The notes: generated by a model from the letters alone, not told the origin. Positions 32,716 through 46,898 are shown, counted from the first letter of the stretch. The stretch: DNA of 64,000 nt from Tubulanus polymorphus (GCF_964204645.1 NC_134029.1:6333001-6397000), one strand, 5' to 3'. Numbers and translations: made by a program.

Positions 32716-34335
32716 TAGTTTTGTCTCGAGCGTGGTTGGTCATATCGCAGGAGAGTCGAATCATACCTAGGCCGAAAGCGAACAGCGGATGTCTATCAGT
32801 CGTTACTATCTGACGATCCAAAATCCAAACCAGAAATATTGAAACCAAAACCAGAAAATATGACAAAACGCATGTAGAAAAACGAACAGCAATGAGAATG
32901 CATTTAATAGTAATAATAGTAGTTAATAATAGATAATAGTTCTCGTTTCATTTTTTTGACAAGAAACATATACATAAAATGTGAGTAAAATAAATTTACT
33001 ACGTAAAACAAAGCGACTGCTAACTCAATAATCGTCTGATGCGTACGAGTGATCCGTATTAGAATCGAATATCTCCGCCAACATGAAAAACATACAAACA
33101 TGCCAATGTTTTACACCTAAGTCAACTTTTTGGTTGTTAGAGTTTTAGTAGTTCTTTTTTCTAATAATCGATCTACATATTCATATTTATTTTTCATTCG
33201 TATTATTCGTCACGTATATCGAAGTAAAAATGAAAAACTTCCAATAAAAGACTAGATTGTAACATAGATAATAACTATTTAATAATATCGTAAGCTATAA
33301 CTAATTTTATCCTGTTGGATACAACAATTTTTCTGTACACGTTGTTTCATTACATAAAAAAGCAATTCGTACAATTTCATGTGGTACAAAACAATAATGA
33401 TGAGTCTTGCATTTTTTTTCGTCAATGATGTTGTAAAAGATGTTTCGATATATAGAGCACCATTTTGTTTTTCAAATACTATCACAGTCGTTGTTCAGAG
33501 AGGGTCTTCTTCAGTGAAAAATAATTAAGCGAAGAAGCGTTGGAGGGCTGAACGCTTTTACCCTCAGACTTTTGATGATCATTTTCAACGTTGATTCCCT
33601 GATGTTTTACGAACTCGGTTTTATTTCGATCCCGCTGATGCGTAGTAATATATAAACGTATACCGGTGCGGCAGGATATCGTTGTGACTCGATACCTTCT
33701 TCTTTTCGACAGTTGCGCTACCGGTATTTTTCATATTTGTAGCCAGGCCAGAGAAAACTAAAATCTTCCAGGCATTAATCATTAAAGCTTTATATCTGCA
33801 TCGCCTAAGCTACTACTTATAACATAAAAACCAAGATTTGATTTCCTCTGGCCTGACAGTGACGTCACTTTATATTCATATATCGACAATTTGCAAGAAA
33901 ATATGTTCTAACAAAATCTAGATTAATAGTAATGGAATATAAATTATGAGTGAAATTAAGATAAGTTGCAACGATTTTTTTAGATATTTCTTTCGTGACA
34001 CGTTGACCTTTTTGTTTTGGAGTAAGTAGATATTGTAAACCCCGTACGTCTAGGGTCGTCATCATAGTTCATTGTTCAATAATAACATAAGAGCGGCATC
34101 ACGTAGTGTAACAATTGATCATCTTAGGCACTGGAAAATAAATAAAACATATATCGATAAATATAGAATATATATACACGAATGGATTGTGAAAGCATTT
34201 AACTACATGTATGCATAAACGGGGCCAGTTGATCAAAGCTTGATACCATTAGCTAACACTTTATGAACAACGGGTCCCTGCATTTCATTCAATATATATA
34301 TCATTCTTAAGACGATAGAAAAGACAGATATACCT
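32716..34335 (-). other. Gap between convergent PITRM1 and paramyosin; paramyosin 3' UTR
   Basis: AT-rich sequence with no coding region. The paramyosin 3' UTR must run leftwards from 34335. Several TTTATT motifs (AATAAA on the minus strand), for example near 33620 and 33188, could end it; which one is used cannot be told. Confidence 0.45.
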
Positions 34336-37300
34336 TTATGATTGAATGGATCGGCGATGGAACTCGCGGGTTACTGATACGGACCGTCCAGCTCCTGGTC
34401 CACCATGCGTGATTTTATGGTGCCTGATTGTAATGTTACGTTCAGCCACGTCCGCCCTGTGTTCAGCCTCCTCAAGCATCTGTTGGGCTTTGCGGTATTT
34501 GTTCAATGTAATAGCGGTGACTTCCTCCTAAAAATGAAAATCGAAAGAATCGTATTAGCCTTGCAGCGTATTTTAAAGATTTGTCATCGAGTAATTCGTT
34601 CACTTACGGATTCTTCCAGTTGTCTCTTGTATTGTTTAAGTTTCAGTTGAGTCTTCTCCAATAAATCTTGTAATTCGGCGATCACTCGTCTGTCTTCTTC
34701 GCTTTGTGTCACAAGTTCTCGGTAAAGACGTTCGAATTTGCGGGCGTTCGCCAGGGCATCTCGGTGGCGACGTTGCTCCAGTTCAAATTCATTTTCGAGG
34801 TCACGGATCTACAATGACATTTCAATTTTATATTAACGAGCTCTGACAAATCACAAGGGTTTCATTTGATGATCAGCGGGAACTTACTCTGATCTGGAGT
34901 TTCGCGATCATTCTCTTGCCTTCCTTCATAGCGAAGGCTTCGGCTTCTTCGAGTCTGACTGTTATTTCACGGATCTCTACTTCAAGTTTCTTTCTCAAAG
35001 AATCGGCATTCTTGTAGTTCTCCTGTTCTTGTCTGAGTTCTTCCATAAGTCGGGTTACTTCACTTTGCAGGTGGTTAGCACGGTCTTCTGCGGTACGTCT
35101 GCCGTTCAAAGCATCATCAAGGTCACTCTGCATGCCAGATATGTCGCCTTCCATGCGGCGTTTGTCATTGGTAAACTGTTGAATGGTGACGGTAAGTTCA
35201 CTAACTCTGCTTGATGCCTCATGTAATTCGGCTTCAGCCCCCTTGCGGCCTCGTTCAGCCTGAAAATTTCAAATGGCAATTGCTTTTGTTCAGTTCATGT
35301 ACACTTTGTAGTTGATCGTTTAAAAACTTACAGCTTCAAGAAGAGATCTAATGTCCTCAATTTCAGTAAGAAGAGCAATTCTCTTTCTCTCGGCAGCTCC
35401 AAGTTCTTGTTTGACAGCTTCGTGCGCATGCTTCTCTTCTTCATACATAGTTTCGAGTTCCTAAAAGACAAAATATACGTTTGTTAACAAGTTACATGAA
35501 TTTTACTGGCAGCAGGATTTATGAATATTTCACTAATCGAGGTTACCTTAATTCTGATCTGAAGACTCTTGATTGATTTGTTAAGTTCAGCATTATTTCT
35601 ACCAAGATTATCGACTTGAACCTCTAATTCATGGATCGTGGTTTCGTACTTCTTCCTGAGACGGCTCATGTCAGACTTGTACTTGGTCTCAAGATCAGCG
35701 AGTTGACGATTGAGTTCATCCAAGGCCCGCTGGCTTGATTTTCTAGATGTTTGAAACAATAATTCCATGCTTATTCTTTTTATAGACTAACCACTCCGAT
35801 AAAGCGATGTTTATACCTATTCGACTCAAAGCTTACCGGATGGTTTCCAATTCTTCATCCTTTTCTCTAAGTCGGTTGGCCATATCAGTTTGTAGCTGGG
35901 CAAGGGCAGCTTGGGCAGCTTGAAGTTTACCTTCAGCATCTCTTAGAGCATCTTCAGCATCACCGAGAGCCTTAGCGAGATGGTCTCGTTCTGACTCGAG
36001 TTGTACGCGAAGTGCGGAGAGTTCAGTCAATTGTCTATTGGCATCCTTGAGTTGATCCTTCGCTTCTCGAAGAGCCTCTGAAATAAATCGTTTTATACGA
36101 TGAATATGTGGCATCCGAACATATACATGTAGTCATATAAACTATTCAGACTTACCCGAAAGTCCTCTATTCTCACGCTCCAAGTTAGTATTCTTATCAG
36201 ACAGTTCGTTAACTGTCACCTTCAGCTTATGGTTTTCAGCGGCCAGGTTTCGGTTCTCTGACTGAAGGTTTCCAAATTCGAGATGAAGTTCATCATACTT
36301 CCTCTGCCATTCAGCCATGCCACTCTCCGCTGCCTTCAACCGCTTGGCAAGATCAGCATTTTGTGAGCTGAGCTATAATTTAAAAAAAGGAAACAGGCTC
36401 TTGCAGACGTTCTATGGTACGAAAGACAATATGATTCGCCTTAAGAAATAGGAAACTTACAGCATCAACCTCTGAGCTGAGTTGGGTAACTTCAGTTGTA
36501 AGTTTGATTTTGATTTTCTCGAGACTGGCGGCTTTAGCTTTAGCCTGTTCTGCTGTATCTTCCAATTCAGCAATACGAGCCATCAACTTGCGCCTGAAGA
36601 AATCACAATTTACAAAAACCTTTTAATGTCATCGAATTAAGTCAACTTGATAGTACATTTATAATACTGACCTCATCTCTTCAAGTTCCTCACTCTTTTG
36701 CATGAGTTCTCTCTCATATCTGGATTTCAGGGCTTGCAACTCGCTGTTAAGTTTACTCAATTGGTTGCGCAGTGCTCCGGCGGCCTCTGACTCTTCCTCA
36801 TATCGGGCACTCAGATTGTCATATTCACCCTGGAGCGCTCCCAGTTGTACGTGCAGGTTGTTTCTCAGCTACAATATATACGGTTTAAGTTATGATATTC
36901 AATTTCTCAAATTCCAATCATTTTCTTGTCACTGTTAAGCATTACCCTGATTTCTTCATCAAGTTGTCGTTTAAGGTCTTCGTTAGACGCTTGGAGAGTG
37001 GACTTGACCTTCACCAAAGCTGTGTTGTTACTATCAAGTTCCTGAACCTGGTGCTGCAGTTCGAAGTTCTCTTGCGTCAAACGGGCCTTCAGGTTGTTCA
37101 AGTCGTTCAATTGACGTTGGAGATCATCGATCTGAGCCTTCAGTCGGTTCAACTGCGCCTCCATGCCATCGGCCTTGCTCTCAGCGTGAGCCTAACCAAT
37201 GAATCCATGCATCATTATATTGTAGGTACAAAATGATAACTTAATAAGATGGCCACACATCACCTAGTGACAAAACGCGTTTGTTTTTTTTTTACTTGTT

Positions 37301-40300
37301 ACTTACCTTGCCTTTGAGAGCAGAGTCCAGTTGGCTGGAAATGCTATCAATTTCAATGAGGAGGGTATTCTTTTCCTTTTCACCCCTATTAGAAAAAGAC
37401 AATAAAATAAAATCAGGTGTCCGATACCAATGCTAGCTTTTTGAAAATTTTAGAAAATTAAATCTCCATAGAATACTGGTCTGATTTTGAGTTTGACATA
37501 ATGATGAAATATGAAGATTACTTTTTGTACATGTTCCACGTACTTTTGTTTGTATCTCTGAAGAGCTTCGACTTGTTCAGATAATTCATTGATCGTAGCC
37601 TGGTATCGCTTTCTAAGGCTGGTCTCGTTCATTTCCAGTTGCGCATTAGACGCATCCAAGTCTTTCCTCAGTTTGGTTATTTCGATTTCTCTCTTCCTGG
37701 AAAGTTCAATATGTTGTTGCGAAAGTCCTCCGGCCTCATCGAATCGTTCTTGGAGTGTTTCAAATTGAAAGAGATAATCATTGGCGTTCTTTTCCGCCTG
37801 AAATGAATATTCATGATGTTTAGAATGACTTTATCATTTTCGAATAAAAGATTTGTTTGGGGCTGTGGAGTTCATTAGACAGAATATATAATTTATTAAA
37901 ATATTAGATATTGGTGTTGGTAAGGGCACCATGTACCCAGATTTCCAATTTCGATGGTATCGTATCTTCGATGAAATAAAGGATAGCAATACAAAATGTT
38001 TGGAATAAGTTTGAATTTTTGATTTATAAAATCTGAATTTATTCGTAGTTTTTCATTGGATAGAATTATCAATTTCGGATCACCAACTTCCTTGGGGCGG
38101 GTATCGTTCTGTTGGATGAATTACGGAGATACTAACCCTGAGTCTAGCTTCTCTTTCAAATTCCAGCGCATCTTCTAACTCTTTGATCCTAATCTGAAAA
38201 CAAAGTAAAACGAATTCCAATCAATAGAACCAAATCTTTAAGATACGTTCAGATACTATTCGCGAGGTACGGAGCGTATTATTTAACATTCGCCAGTATC
38301 TACGAAACTATTTTTCGCCAACCTCGAATGTGAATGTAAAGGTATAAGGAAGAAAAACTTCAAAAAGACTTAATTCATCCCGACAAACTGAGGATTGTTT
38401 AGATAATACTTGTTTCGGCAAATGTTGCTGTCTGTTTTAGAAATTCCGAGGTTTATATTTTTGAAAGATGGTTTGTAAACCGGGGCATCATCACCATCAC
38501 CTTGATAGAAGAAGCTTGTTTTAACCATACAGCGGTTTAACGAATCCTTCTCGTGCTGGAGAAAGGTGGTTTGAAAACAACAGCAATTTTCTAAATATAC
38601 CCCGTACATTAGAAAGATAGTGCGGTTACTTGAAACATTGATAGTAGCGAATTCGTGTTCATGAAGAAGGGAGTTATGTTGATAGAAGTTATTTAGCAGT
38701 TCAGAGACGGTGAAGATATTTCAGACAGCTGTAGTAATTAACTAATATTTACCATTCATTTCTACTAATGTTATATAGCATAGGCGTAACTGTAGAATCA
38801 TAATACATTATATAATACGAGTCTGTATAAAAGATTCCTTCGATTAGTTGTAAGAGATTCATCTAAAAAATCCTTTTCAAAAGAAATTCTCATCAAAATT
38901 GTTTGGATTTTTTCAATTTCAATCGTTATCAATTAGGCATGTAACCGGTTGCCTATTTAACTAACACTTCTAAGCCTTTAAATATTAATTTAAAAAGAAA
39001 ATGCACAGTTAAACGTAAAACACATTTAGTAATAAGTAAAATCTGAAAAAAAATTAAGGTATTCTAGATGTGTTTTAAATCCCAAAGATAAAACAGAAAA
39101 TGATGTAGCAAATATGCTCGAAATGATAAACGTTTTATTTTTCTATTTCGTTTTGCACGTTGGGTAAATATAGGCCAAGTATAAAAGTGTAAAATGGGAA
39201 AAAAAATTCTCGGAATGAAAACCCTCAAGTGAAGATTTTTATCAGACATCCGCCGCGAAGACGTTTATTGAAGTAGATGTAAATGAGGATAGTCTCGGGA
39301 TGTTGTATGCGTTATCCAAGCTGGCAGGTAAATACAAGTCTCTATTTATACCTCCACATTGAGGGAGGCTCGCGGCTGACTACACACGTCTATAGCCGGC
39401 CATAAAAGGCCGTGGAATTTTCCACGTGGCATGCACCGTTCATCCTCCAGTTAATGTTCTTCTCTACCCCCACTACACCTACACAACGCACAACATTTTG
39501 TTCTTCTGTTAATGTGTTTTTTTTCTTCAAATATATTTATTGTCTTTTTGTATCTTAGATAAACATGGCAGGTAAAGTAGGGAGGCCATGCCAACATTGT
39601 TTTTTCGTGTGTTTGTTCCTCCCGTATATCCCAAATCATATGTACAGCACACGGTTATTTTTTCTTTTTCTACTGAATACGATCGATATGAATTGTTTAA
39701 AAATCGATATTTTACATCAGAGGTTGTATTCGATCGAATGGCATCAATTTGAAAATTGCTAATTTATTACATGAATTTATTACATTGATACAATATGCAA
39801 AATGCCATCAGATTTTCAAAAATTATCGATTTGTATTTCTCGAAGTTTGAATGTGTTAATGATTTAGTACGAATAACTAATTCTTAAAAAAAAAACAACA
39901 TTGATCCTTTTACCTGGGCGATGACTGGATTTTGCTAGAAAAACTGATTCATCGAAAGAAAAACCACAGATGATCAAAATCGTTGATGAACGAACGCTTT
40001 TACATTATAAAAATACATACATGTACACACTTTCGATAACAGATTCAGAAAGTTTCAGTTGTATTTGTATACCCGATTATCTCTGGTGTGAAGGGTAAGT
40101 TTGTGCGGTAACGTGTGCAGGTTGGTTGAAACGATGTTTTATGCACGGTTTCTATTTTAGTACAACCGTGTATCATGCTGGTAACTTGATCAACTGGTGT
40201 ACAACTCTTCCCCTGTGAGGAACTAACTCTACCGTTCACTACAACTTCCAGTCCACCTACAATATATTTATTTCTAACCACCTCATACCCAACAAAAGCA

Positions 40301-42062
40301 TGTAAGTTGGTGAATGGTCAATGATCGCTATTTGATAAACTAGTGTTTTTTTACAGAAACGTAGATCATGACCATTATCAATTCAATCTTAAATGATCAT
40401 GTTTCTAGATTATAAATGAAACGAATTTCGCTTTCCTCAAAGATCTTTGAATTCTTGAAATGGTATTGCGGGAGTGATGGTTGCTTGCCAGAGAAATGTG
40501 TAATGTCTAGTGAAATTCCAAAGACTTAATCATTACGAATCAAATTATGTTAAACGGCGGCAAAAACTATAACATTTATCGTATATTCATTTTCTAATTT
40601 CAAAAGATTTTTTTGAGGAATCGTCAGTAGAATGATTTTCTATGGTAATGTTGTTTAGACTTACATTTTCGATCGAATAAACGTATGGGATCGTTTTTTT
40701 AGATTCGTGTTTTTAAAAACAGGCCAGCCAACCGTCTCCAACCTTAATGTACTCCACGAAATTCACGAAGAATTCTTGCTTTCGTTTGTTAATAAATGTA
40801 ATGCGGTCTGGAAATGGTGGAGCTAATGCAAAAGATACGTGGAAATATACTAAATATAAATCCACAACTGCATCGCATCGGAATGAATCTGGAGGATTGC
40901 TGCAATAAAAACCTCGTCTTGGTATGTCTGAACGAGAGGGTGGCGAAACCAATTAACATTGCCATTGCATAATCTATACATAACCCAAAGTTCGATCACT
41001 CCTAGCGCGTGTTAAGCCTAATAATTTATGTAGTTATGTACATATCTTTATTAAAGTGTCATCTCTTATGTAAAAGAAGCTAGCCTATTATTAGGCTAAC
41101 AAGACACATTGACAAGTTACACAACAAACACGTGACAAACAACTAATTCCAATTTTAAGCGGTGTGGTAAATGGATTGAATTGAATAAGGAATTGCGAAG
41201 TTTCATCGCAGCTGACAGCTAATATAAAATCCGCAAACGCTACTTAAAGTATACTTGTATTTCAAAGTTACGCTACTTATCTATATCTACATTTTTTTAT
41301 GTTTTACAAAATCTACATATTACCCAGGACAAGATTTTCAGGTAATCGGGTATTAATAAATACAGGTGGTTGATATTTTATGTAGGTGCGTAGACGTACG
41401 TGTATTATGAGATAAAATGGCTGTATATATTACCACCTATTCATTGCATAGTGATTTGATTTAAAGCAACGAAATGTAATAAACATTGAAATCTTATAAG
41501 ATCAAGCCTGACGGGTAATTTAACGATAAGTTGAGTTATTAGAAAACCGAAATTCGCTCTCAATTTTTGAAAAAAGCGACTTTTCTTTTAATAACAATCA
41601 CCATAAAGTAGACACAACATCCGTGTTGTTACGATAATATCGAGAGGATGCCACAACAATGATTACGAAAAATAAAGTCCGAAAACATTTCCTTGAGCTA
41701 TTGCAGTTAATTCGCCGTTTCGACGATATTCTAACAGTCATCCTCAGGTATTCTGAATAACATTTTCGGACTTCATTTTTCGTTATTATTGTGGGATTCT
41801 CTTTAAATCTTATTAAAACGAATTTACACAAATTAACTTTAATAAAGCCATTTCTTATTTTGCATAAGTATAATCATATGTATTTGTTTAAATCTATTAT
41901 AACTGAACTCACCTCCAATCTATTTGAAGTGGTTGGGGACATACCCCGGTAAACCTGATAGGATCGTGTGATTTTAACTGCATCGTCGATCCCGGGACCT
42001 CCACTGGTGGAAACCTCACGGATGATGCGAGACGAGCTGCTATGTGAAGTGCTTGTGTCCAT
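34336..42062 (-). CDS. Prm: Paramyosin (14 coding exons, 887 aa)
   Basis: Exons in coding order are 42062-41913, 38193-38137, 37797-37544, 37385-37307, 37191-36946, 36868-36672, 36593-36461, 36372-36156, 36077-35837, 35742-35547, 35460-35332, 35259-34888, 34808-34608 and 34527-34336. All phases join, giving 887 aa (the family is usually 860-900). Paramyosin forms the core of thick filaments in invertebrate muscle, including catch muscle. Residues 1-48 are a Ser/Thr-rich non-helical head ([16 protein letters not shown], then [14 protein letters not shown]). From [19 protein letters not shown] onward the protein is one long heptad-repeat coiled coil. It ends in a basic non-helical tail ([19 protein letters not shown]), a likely phosphorylation site in this family. 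The head is about 25 residues longer than the short heads I know. The first intron is 3.7 kb with promoter-like elements. Confidence 0.96.
39342..39409 (-). promoter_or_regulatory. Possible internal muscle promoter/enhancer in paramyosin intron 1
   Basis: On the minus strand (the gene's direction), a perfect CArG box (CC, six A/T, GG; 39400-39409) is followed 50 bp downstream by TATAAATAG at 39342-39350. That second site is both a strong TATA box and an almost complete MEF2 site. CArG (SRF) and MEF2 sites drive muscle genes. The spacing fits a promoter with a start near 39315. The function is inferred; an enhancer acting on the main promoter is the alternative. Confidence 0.45.
40045..40281 (-). 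other. Candidate exon nested in paramyosin intron 1 (hypothetical)
   Basis: After a TTGTAG acceptor the minus strand encodes about 70 residues with several cysteines ([18 protein letters not shown], then [16 protein letters not shown]) before a stop. It could be the last exon of a small secreted or membrane protein, or chance. No family recognised. Confidence 0.22.
40713..40952 (-). other. Candidate exon nested in paramyosin intron 1 (hypothetical)
   Basis: Following a pyrimidine-rich acceptor (CTCTCGTTCAG) the minus strand encodes [20 protein letters not shown] and then a hydrophobic stretch. A phase-0 donor could follow YFH. RGFYC recalls phospholipid phosphatases but the flanks do not match. 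It may pair with 40045-40281. Confidence 0.22.
41629..41820. mobile_element. Diverged inverted-repeat (MITE-like) element in paramyosin intron 1
   Basis: Left arm (about 41629-41690) and right arm (about 41758-41820) are imperfect reverse complements. The best block is ACGAAAAAT(A/G)AAGTCCGAAAA, next to CCACAA. About 67 bp separate the arms. An old fold-back element with no ORF. Confidence 0.65.
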
Positions 42063-45000
42063 GGTTATGTTATATTGCGTTACGTTACAATCACACTAAA
42101 GTCGAAAGGTGCTGTTTTAGGATCCTAATACGCACGCTGCAGCCACCGACCTGAGGAAGACTGGTGTTCGATGCAGCTCAACCAAGCGTATCAACTCGTG
42201 CCTTACGTCACCGACACTAGGAGGCGCTAATCAATAGCCGACCTAGACCGCAATAATGAGGGGAGCAGTTCATATGCAAACTTCAAGCTAATTTTAAATG
42301 TCTGTATGCAAAAATGTTAAGCACAAAAGATACGGAGAGCTTCCACGCACGTATTTACATATGTATATGTACCTGGGTATATCAAGCAGGTGATGTGTTA
42401 TAGATCTGATTATACTGACAGACGGCCTGAAAAATAATCAACGCTCCCTGGATTCACCTCCAACTGGGCTATAACGGGAGAAAACACCCACCAGTTTACT
42501 AAGAATGCAACAGACACTTTCCAACCGTTGCTGTTGTATTAAACTGCGTAATACGGGGGTTATCCATCAAGCTCGTCTCCTAAATTCCTCACCACCAGAC
42601 ACCTACATGTGCGTTGTATATACATTTAGATGAGCTCACCTGAAAACTATAAAAGCGAAAGAAGGAAGTTTTGATAAAAAAAATTTCGCATGTTTCCTAC
42701 ATGAGTTCATCAGAAGTTTCATATTATGTCTAGGATTCATGAAAATAAGTGAAGATATCGCGGGTGAGCCTGAGTACGTAAAGGTAACTGGACCAGAAAA
42801 GTTTCGCCTCGGAAAACATATTGGCAGCTCAGATCAACATGGAAAATGATAGAATAAGCCACATTTTGTACACATTTCCCTTCTATTCGTGTACTATTCT
42901 GTACTATTCCGCCAAAAATTATGAGATGAAATCATCAGGGATTTTTAACGAAATACGCAGTGCACAGTTGTTTAAGGTCGGGTCGTAAACAAGACAAAAT
43001 TGTACAATACATTTTGTTTTCCTCGTGGTACTTGGAAATATTTATGAATCAGTTAAAAATGCATACGTATATATATACTCAAAGAGCTTGAATACATAGA
43101 AATGTTTTGATGGCTTCATTTGCAACTGTCAATAGCATAACATATTGACATATTGCGTGTAGGCTTAACTTAGTTTTTTAAATGTGATTCATCAATTAAC
43201 TATTTTTCCTAATTGTATTAAGTTGTTTATTCTCTTGTTATAGTTATCCGTGTCGGGGACGGATCCAGGAATTTAGAATAGGATTTCTCAAAACCTCCCA
43301 GGCCGAACAAACGATATGGTTAATGGAGAATCTGCGCCGTAGGTGCGAAGCCTTTTAGGAAGGTTTGGGGGTCTTCAGCGAGAAGATTTGAAAAAATGGA
43401 TCATGGAACATGAAGAGTGATTCTGAAACAAAATTAAATGAATAAAAACAAAATAAAAATGGGGCCCTGGGCTTCACCTAAATCCACCCCTTTGTGTTAT
43501 ATGTATCGACGCACGTACTCATGTCCAATATAGCCACGTCTTGAATGGTCGCTGGAATGTTGAAATATTATTGACTGCGGACAGTCGTTTCGTCGTGCTG
43601 CCGCGTTAAGAAAACTCAATCCGTCGTTTACAATTAGAAAATGATTTACGCTTCCCTCAATAGGTGCGATCGTGTTTAAAAGCAATACCTCCTGAAACAT
43701 AAATCATTGTTTGAAGTCATCAGAAAGAACATTTTTTGCGCATCCACGTCTGGTGAAATGTTTATTCATAGCTCGGCGGGTTTTTTATAACAGTCGAGGC
43801 ATTTCATAGAAGAAACGAATATATCGCCGTATAACGATATTTTCATTATATGATAGGTTCTTAATTTTTGTTTATAGATATCAACATTTTTTGCATCATA
43901 TATATGATGATTTACATATTTTATGTTGACCGCGCTAAAACGCAGTGGAGAGCGGTATACAAATAAATGTTATCATCATTATTTTATCATGATAATATAG
44001 AACTTATGTATGATAGAGTATTGAATTTCAAAGATTGTCAAATCAAATGACAGTGTACTGAATAATTTGCTGGATAGTGATTTCAGATTGTCCCGAAATG
44101 TGGCCGATGAAATGTGGTCTACTTCCAGCGCTAATGTAGCCATCGCTATCTGAAAGAAACCATCCACGGTAATTTGCATTCTTTTGAAATATAGCTCTAC
44201 TTTAATTTTTTTCCATGTTCTCTGAGTAACTTAGATTCCACAGTTTCGCAATAGATCTTTTTCGTTTTTCCCTTCTCCTAGCATCTTGTAACTCAATTCC
44301 AGTTTTAATATAGACCATAACTCGTTTTTTAATTTTATGGTCCATGTAACATAAATCGTATACTGTACTGTGTTGTTTAAACTAAATATTCCCCCACACC
44401 GAGTGCAGGTGTTTTCGATTTACAGAACAAAGCGGTGCTGATGCAAAGACGACGAGTACTGATGCTACAGGTATCATAGTTTCCAAAGTCTGATATTATC
44501 ATCTTAGTTGGAGTCAATTGTTTCTAGCCGCAGAAAATATTCGACTGTAAACGAATTGTAATATGCTTCATGTAATGTGATCCTGACGTCTATTTTCAGA
44601 ATAATTTTTAGTTGAATAAACGCCGCCGCGGTATCGCCTGTGGAGCTTTCACGAGAATTTGTCGGCAACATAATAATGTATTTGTATACAATATATAACC
44701 GTGGCAAATGACATGAAACTGAATCTATCCAAATATTTTCGATGCACCCTAAATCAATTATTATTGATAATAAGAAATACGTGCTAGCATATCAGTACAT
44801 ATTGACATATCTAGATGAAATATAGCTTCATTCGATAAAGCTTATTAAGTCTTGGCGTTGACACACTTATCAAATATCATCTAATTCTGTATTCATTAAT
44901 TGTAAGGCCGTATTAAGAAATTAATTAGCTCGGAAGCTCATCTACGTATTATATGTTGATACCGAAGGTAAAATAAACGAAGCATGAAAAATGTTGATAA

Positions 45001-46898
45001 GTTGATGAACCCACAGTTTGAAAATGGCTGATAGAATTCGGTTGAAACGTAAAACTATCGCTTAGTTTTTTTCTTCTTCTTACTGTGGGTTTAACAACGT
45101 ATTGACATTAGACAGCCACTTGGAAACCAAAAGGAAACATGTTGTTTATAACGTACAGTGAACTCGGTCTTGACTTGTTTCGGTTGAAGTGGTATAATAA
45201 GTCATATGACGAGTTATTATTTGGGAATCTGAAAAGGATTTCAGAATTCAATTGTAAACCTTTTTAAGCGGTTAGCCGATGATGGGTTAGGAGATACCGG
45301 TTCGGATTTTTTGCCCCGAGTAAGAGACTCTAGAGCAAAATGATTAATCTCTTTCATTTCCTGGATGTTACTCTTGGATTTCCTGGAGTTGGCCATTAAA
45401 ATACAGGCACATGATTTTCACGCCGAAAGCCCGAAGCTTCCGGTGTCGTCCGTTCATCAGCTTTCTGTCAAATGTTGTCTGTGATTTTTAAATCTTTTTG
45501 TAACCTGCAACTGACGTTGCAAATTGTTAAGAAGAAAATTACTTTTCTAATTTACATAAAATTTACAAACATGATATTATACTACACAAATTAAACCGAG
45601 TTTCAGAAAGAGAGGCATATGAACTGCAGAATGAGGGGCAATTAGAAATAAAATCTGGAGGCACGGCGGACGGATCAAGTCCGTATACCCTAAACTTCCA
45701 GATTTGATGATATAATGTGATATGATTTATTTTCGTAGAAAGTCTTTACACAATTAATGAATAAACAATATACATTAAAAATGTAATAATGTTAGATGAA
45801 GGACTGCTTTGAAGCAACAGGTAGCTTGTACGAGAACGTACTTCATTCAGCAAGGGGAAAGGCCTAGTTTCATGGCGGCCCAACAAAAGGGCGGCCCTGA
45901 AGTTTACTGTTTGCCTTGTATTGTCTTACCCGTGTGCGAAAGGGCCTGCCGTACGCCACTGGGCTGATACTTTGGGAAGGGATCTTTACCATATGGATAT
46001 CTTCGATCTGTTGATTGTCATGCAATCGATAGCTGTCTTAGTCTAATCAGTCCTCATTCATAGATGGAAAATGTTTTTTCTGTTTAGGAAAATATCCCCT
46101 GGTTTTAAGCCATGACCGATGGAAAACCCCGGAGATAAATAGAAATAGAAATCGAAGAAAAATAATTTCTTCTATGTTACAAACTCGGAGTTGAATCAAT
46201 TACTTTGAATCCAAAAAGTTAGAAAACATTTATCGAAATTACTTCACTCCGAGTGACCAACTCGCAGTAAAATACAAAAATATTGTTCCAAAAAACGAAA
46301 ACCAAAAAATAATGTCACCAGTACGCTTTCGTACAGATTGGAAAATATCTATTTCGATCTCGTCAAAGTCGCCTCTGGCAGTCGACTAAAGGCAATGATC
46401 GAAATGGCATCGTCACAAATAATAGCAGACCGGTGTGATATCGATGTTATATCTTTATTACCTTCTTACGACAGAACCATCTATCAATAGTTAGATTCAT
46501 ATTAACGTTGAACGATAAAGACAGTTTGTAAATACGTTTCGATGGGGTTTGCGCGCAGTTGTAAATCGGGTATTGACATTCATTATTCAAGGATTATAAT
46601 TACGTCTACGTAAATCAAAACGTTAGGATAAATCGAAGACGACGATTCTACAACACCAGATCCCGGCAAGCGATGTTTAGTTATATTTTGACATGTGTTC
46701 GTGGCGTTTGAATGAGAGGTTGTCACGATGATGTGTAGACGCCCTGTTGTCGAAAATTCATCAGGTTATTTTCCGTCATTCATTTGTCGTACACGCGCTG
46801 GGATATAGTTGTTTCAAAAGTATCCCGTAGATTATAGGGATTTACGTATCAAATGTGCGCGGATTACCAAGTCGAAATGAAATGAATCGGAAAGAAAG
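42063..46898. other. Intergenic; paramyosin 5' side; scattered candidate exons
   Basis: The paramyosin 5' UTR and promoter lie right of 42062, without an obvious TATA box nearby. On the minus strand, three open segments follow acceptor-like sequences and end in stops: 43497-43693 (TTTCAG then EVLLLNTIAPIEGSVNHF), 43979-44151 (TTTCAG then IAMATLALEVDHISSATF) and 44504-44635 (CCACAG then GDTAAAFIQLKIILKIDV). Their phases do not allow a firm joined model and no family is recognised. The remainder shows nothing. Confidence 0.3.

Noticed and set aside
40713-40952. Phospholipid phosphatase assignment from RGFYC
   Set aside because: Only five residues match and the phosphatase catalytic motifs are absent.
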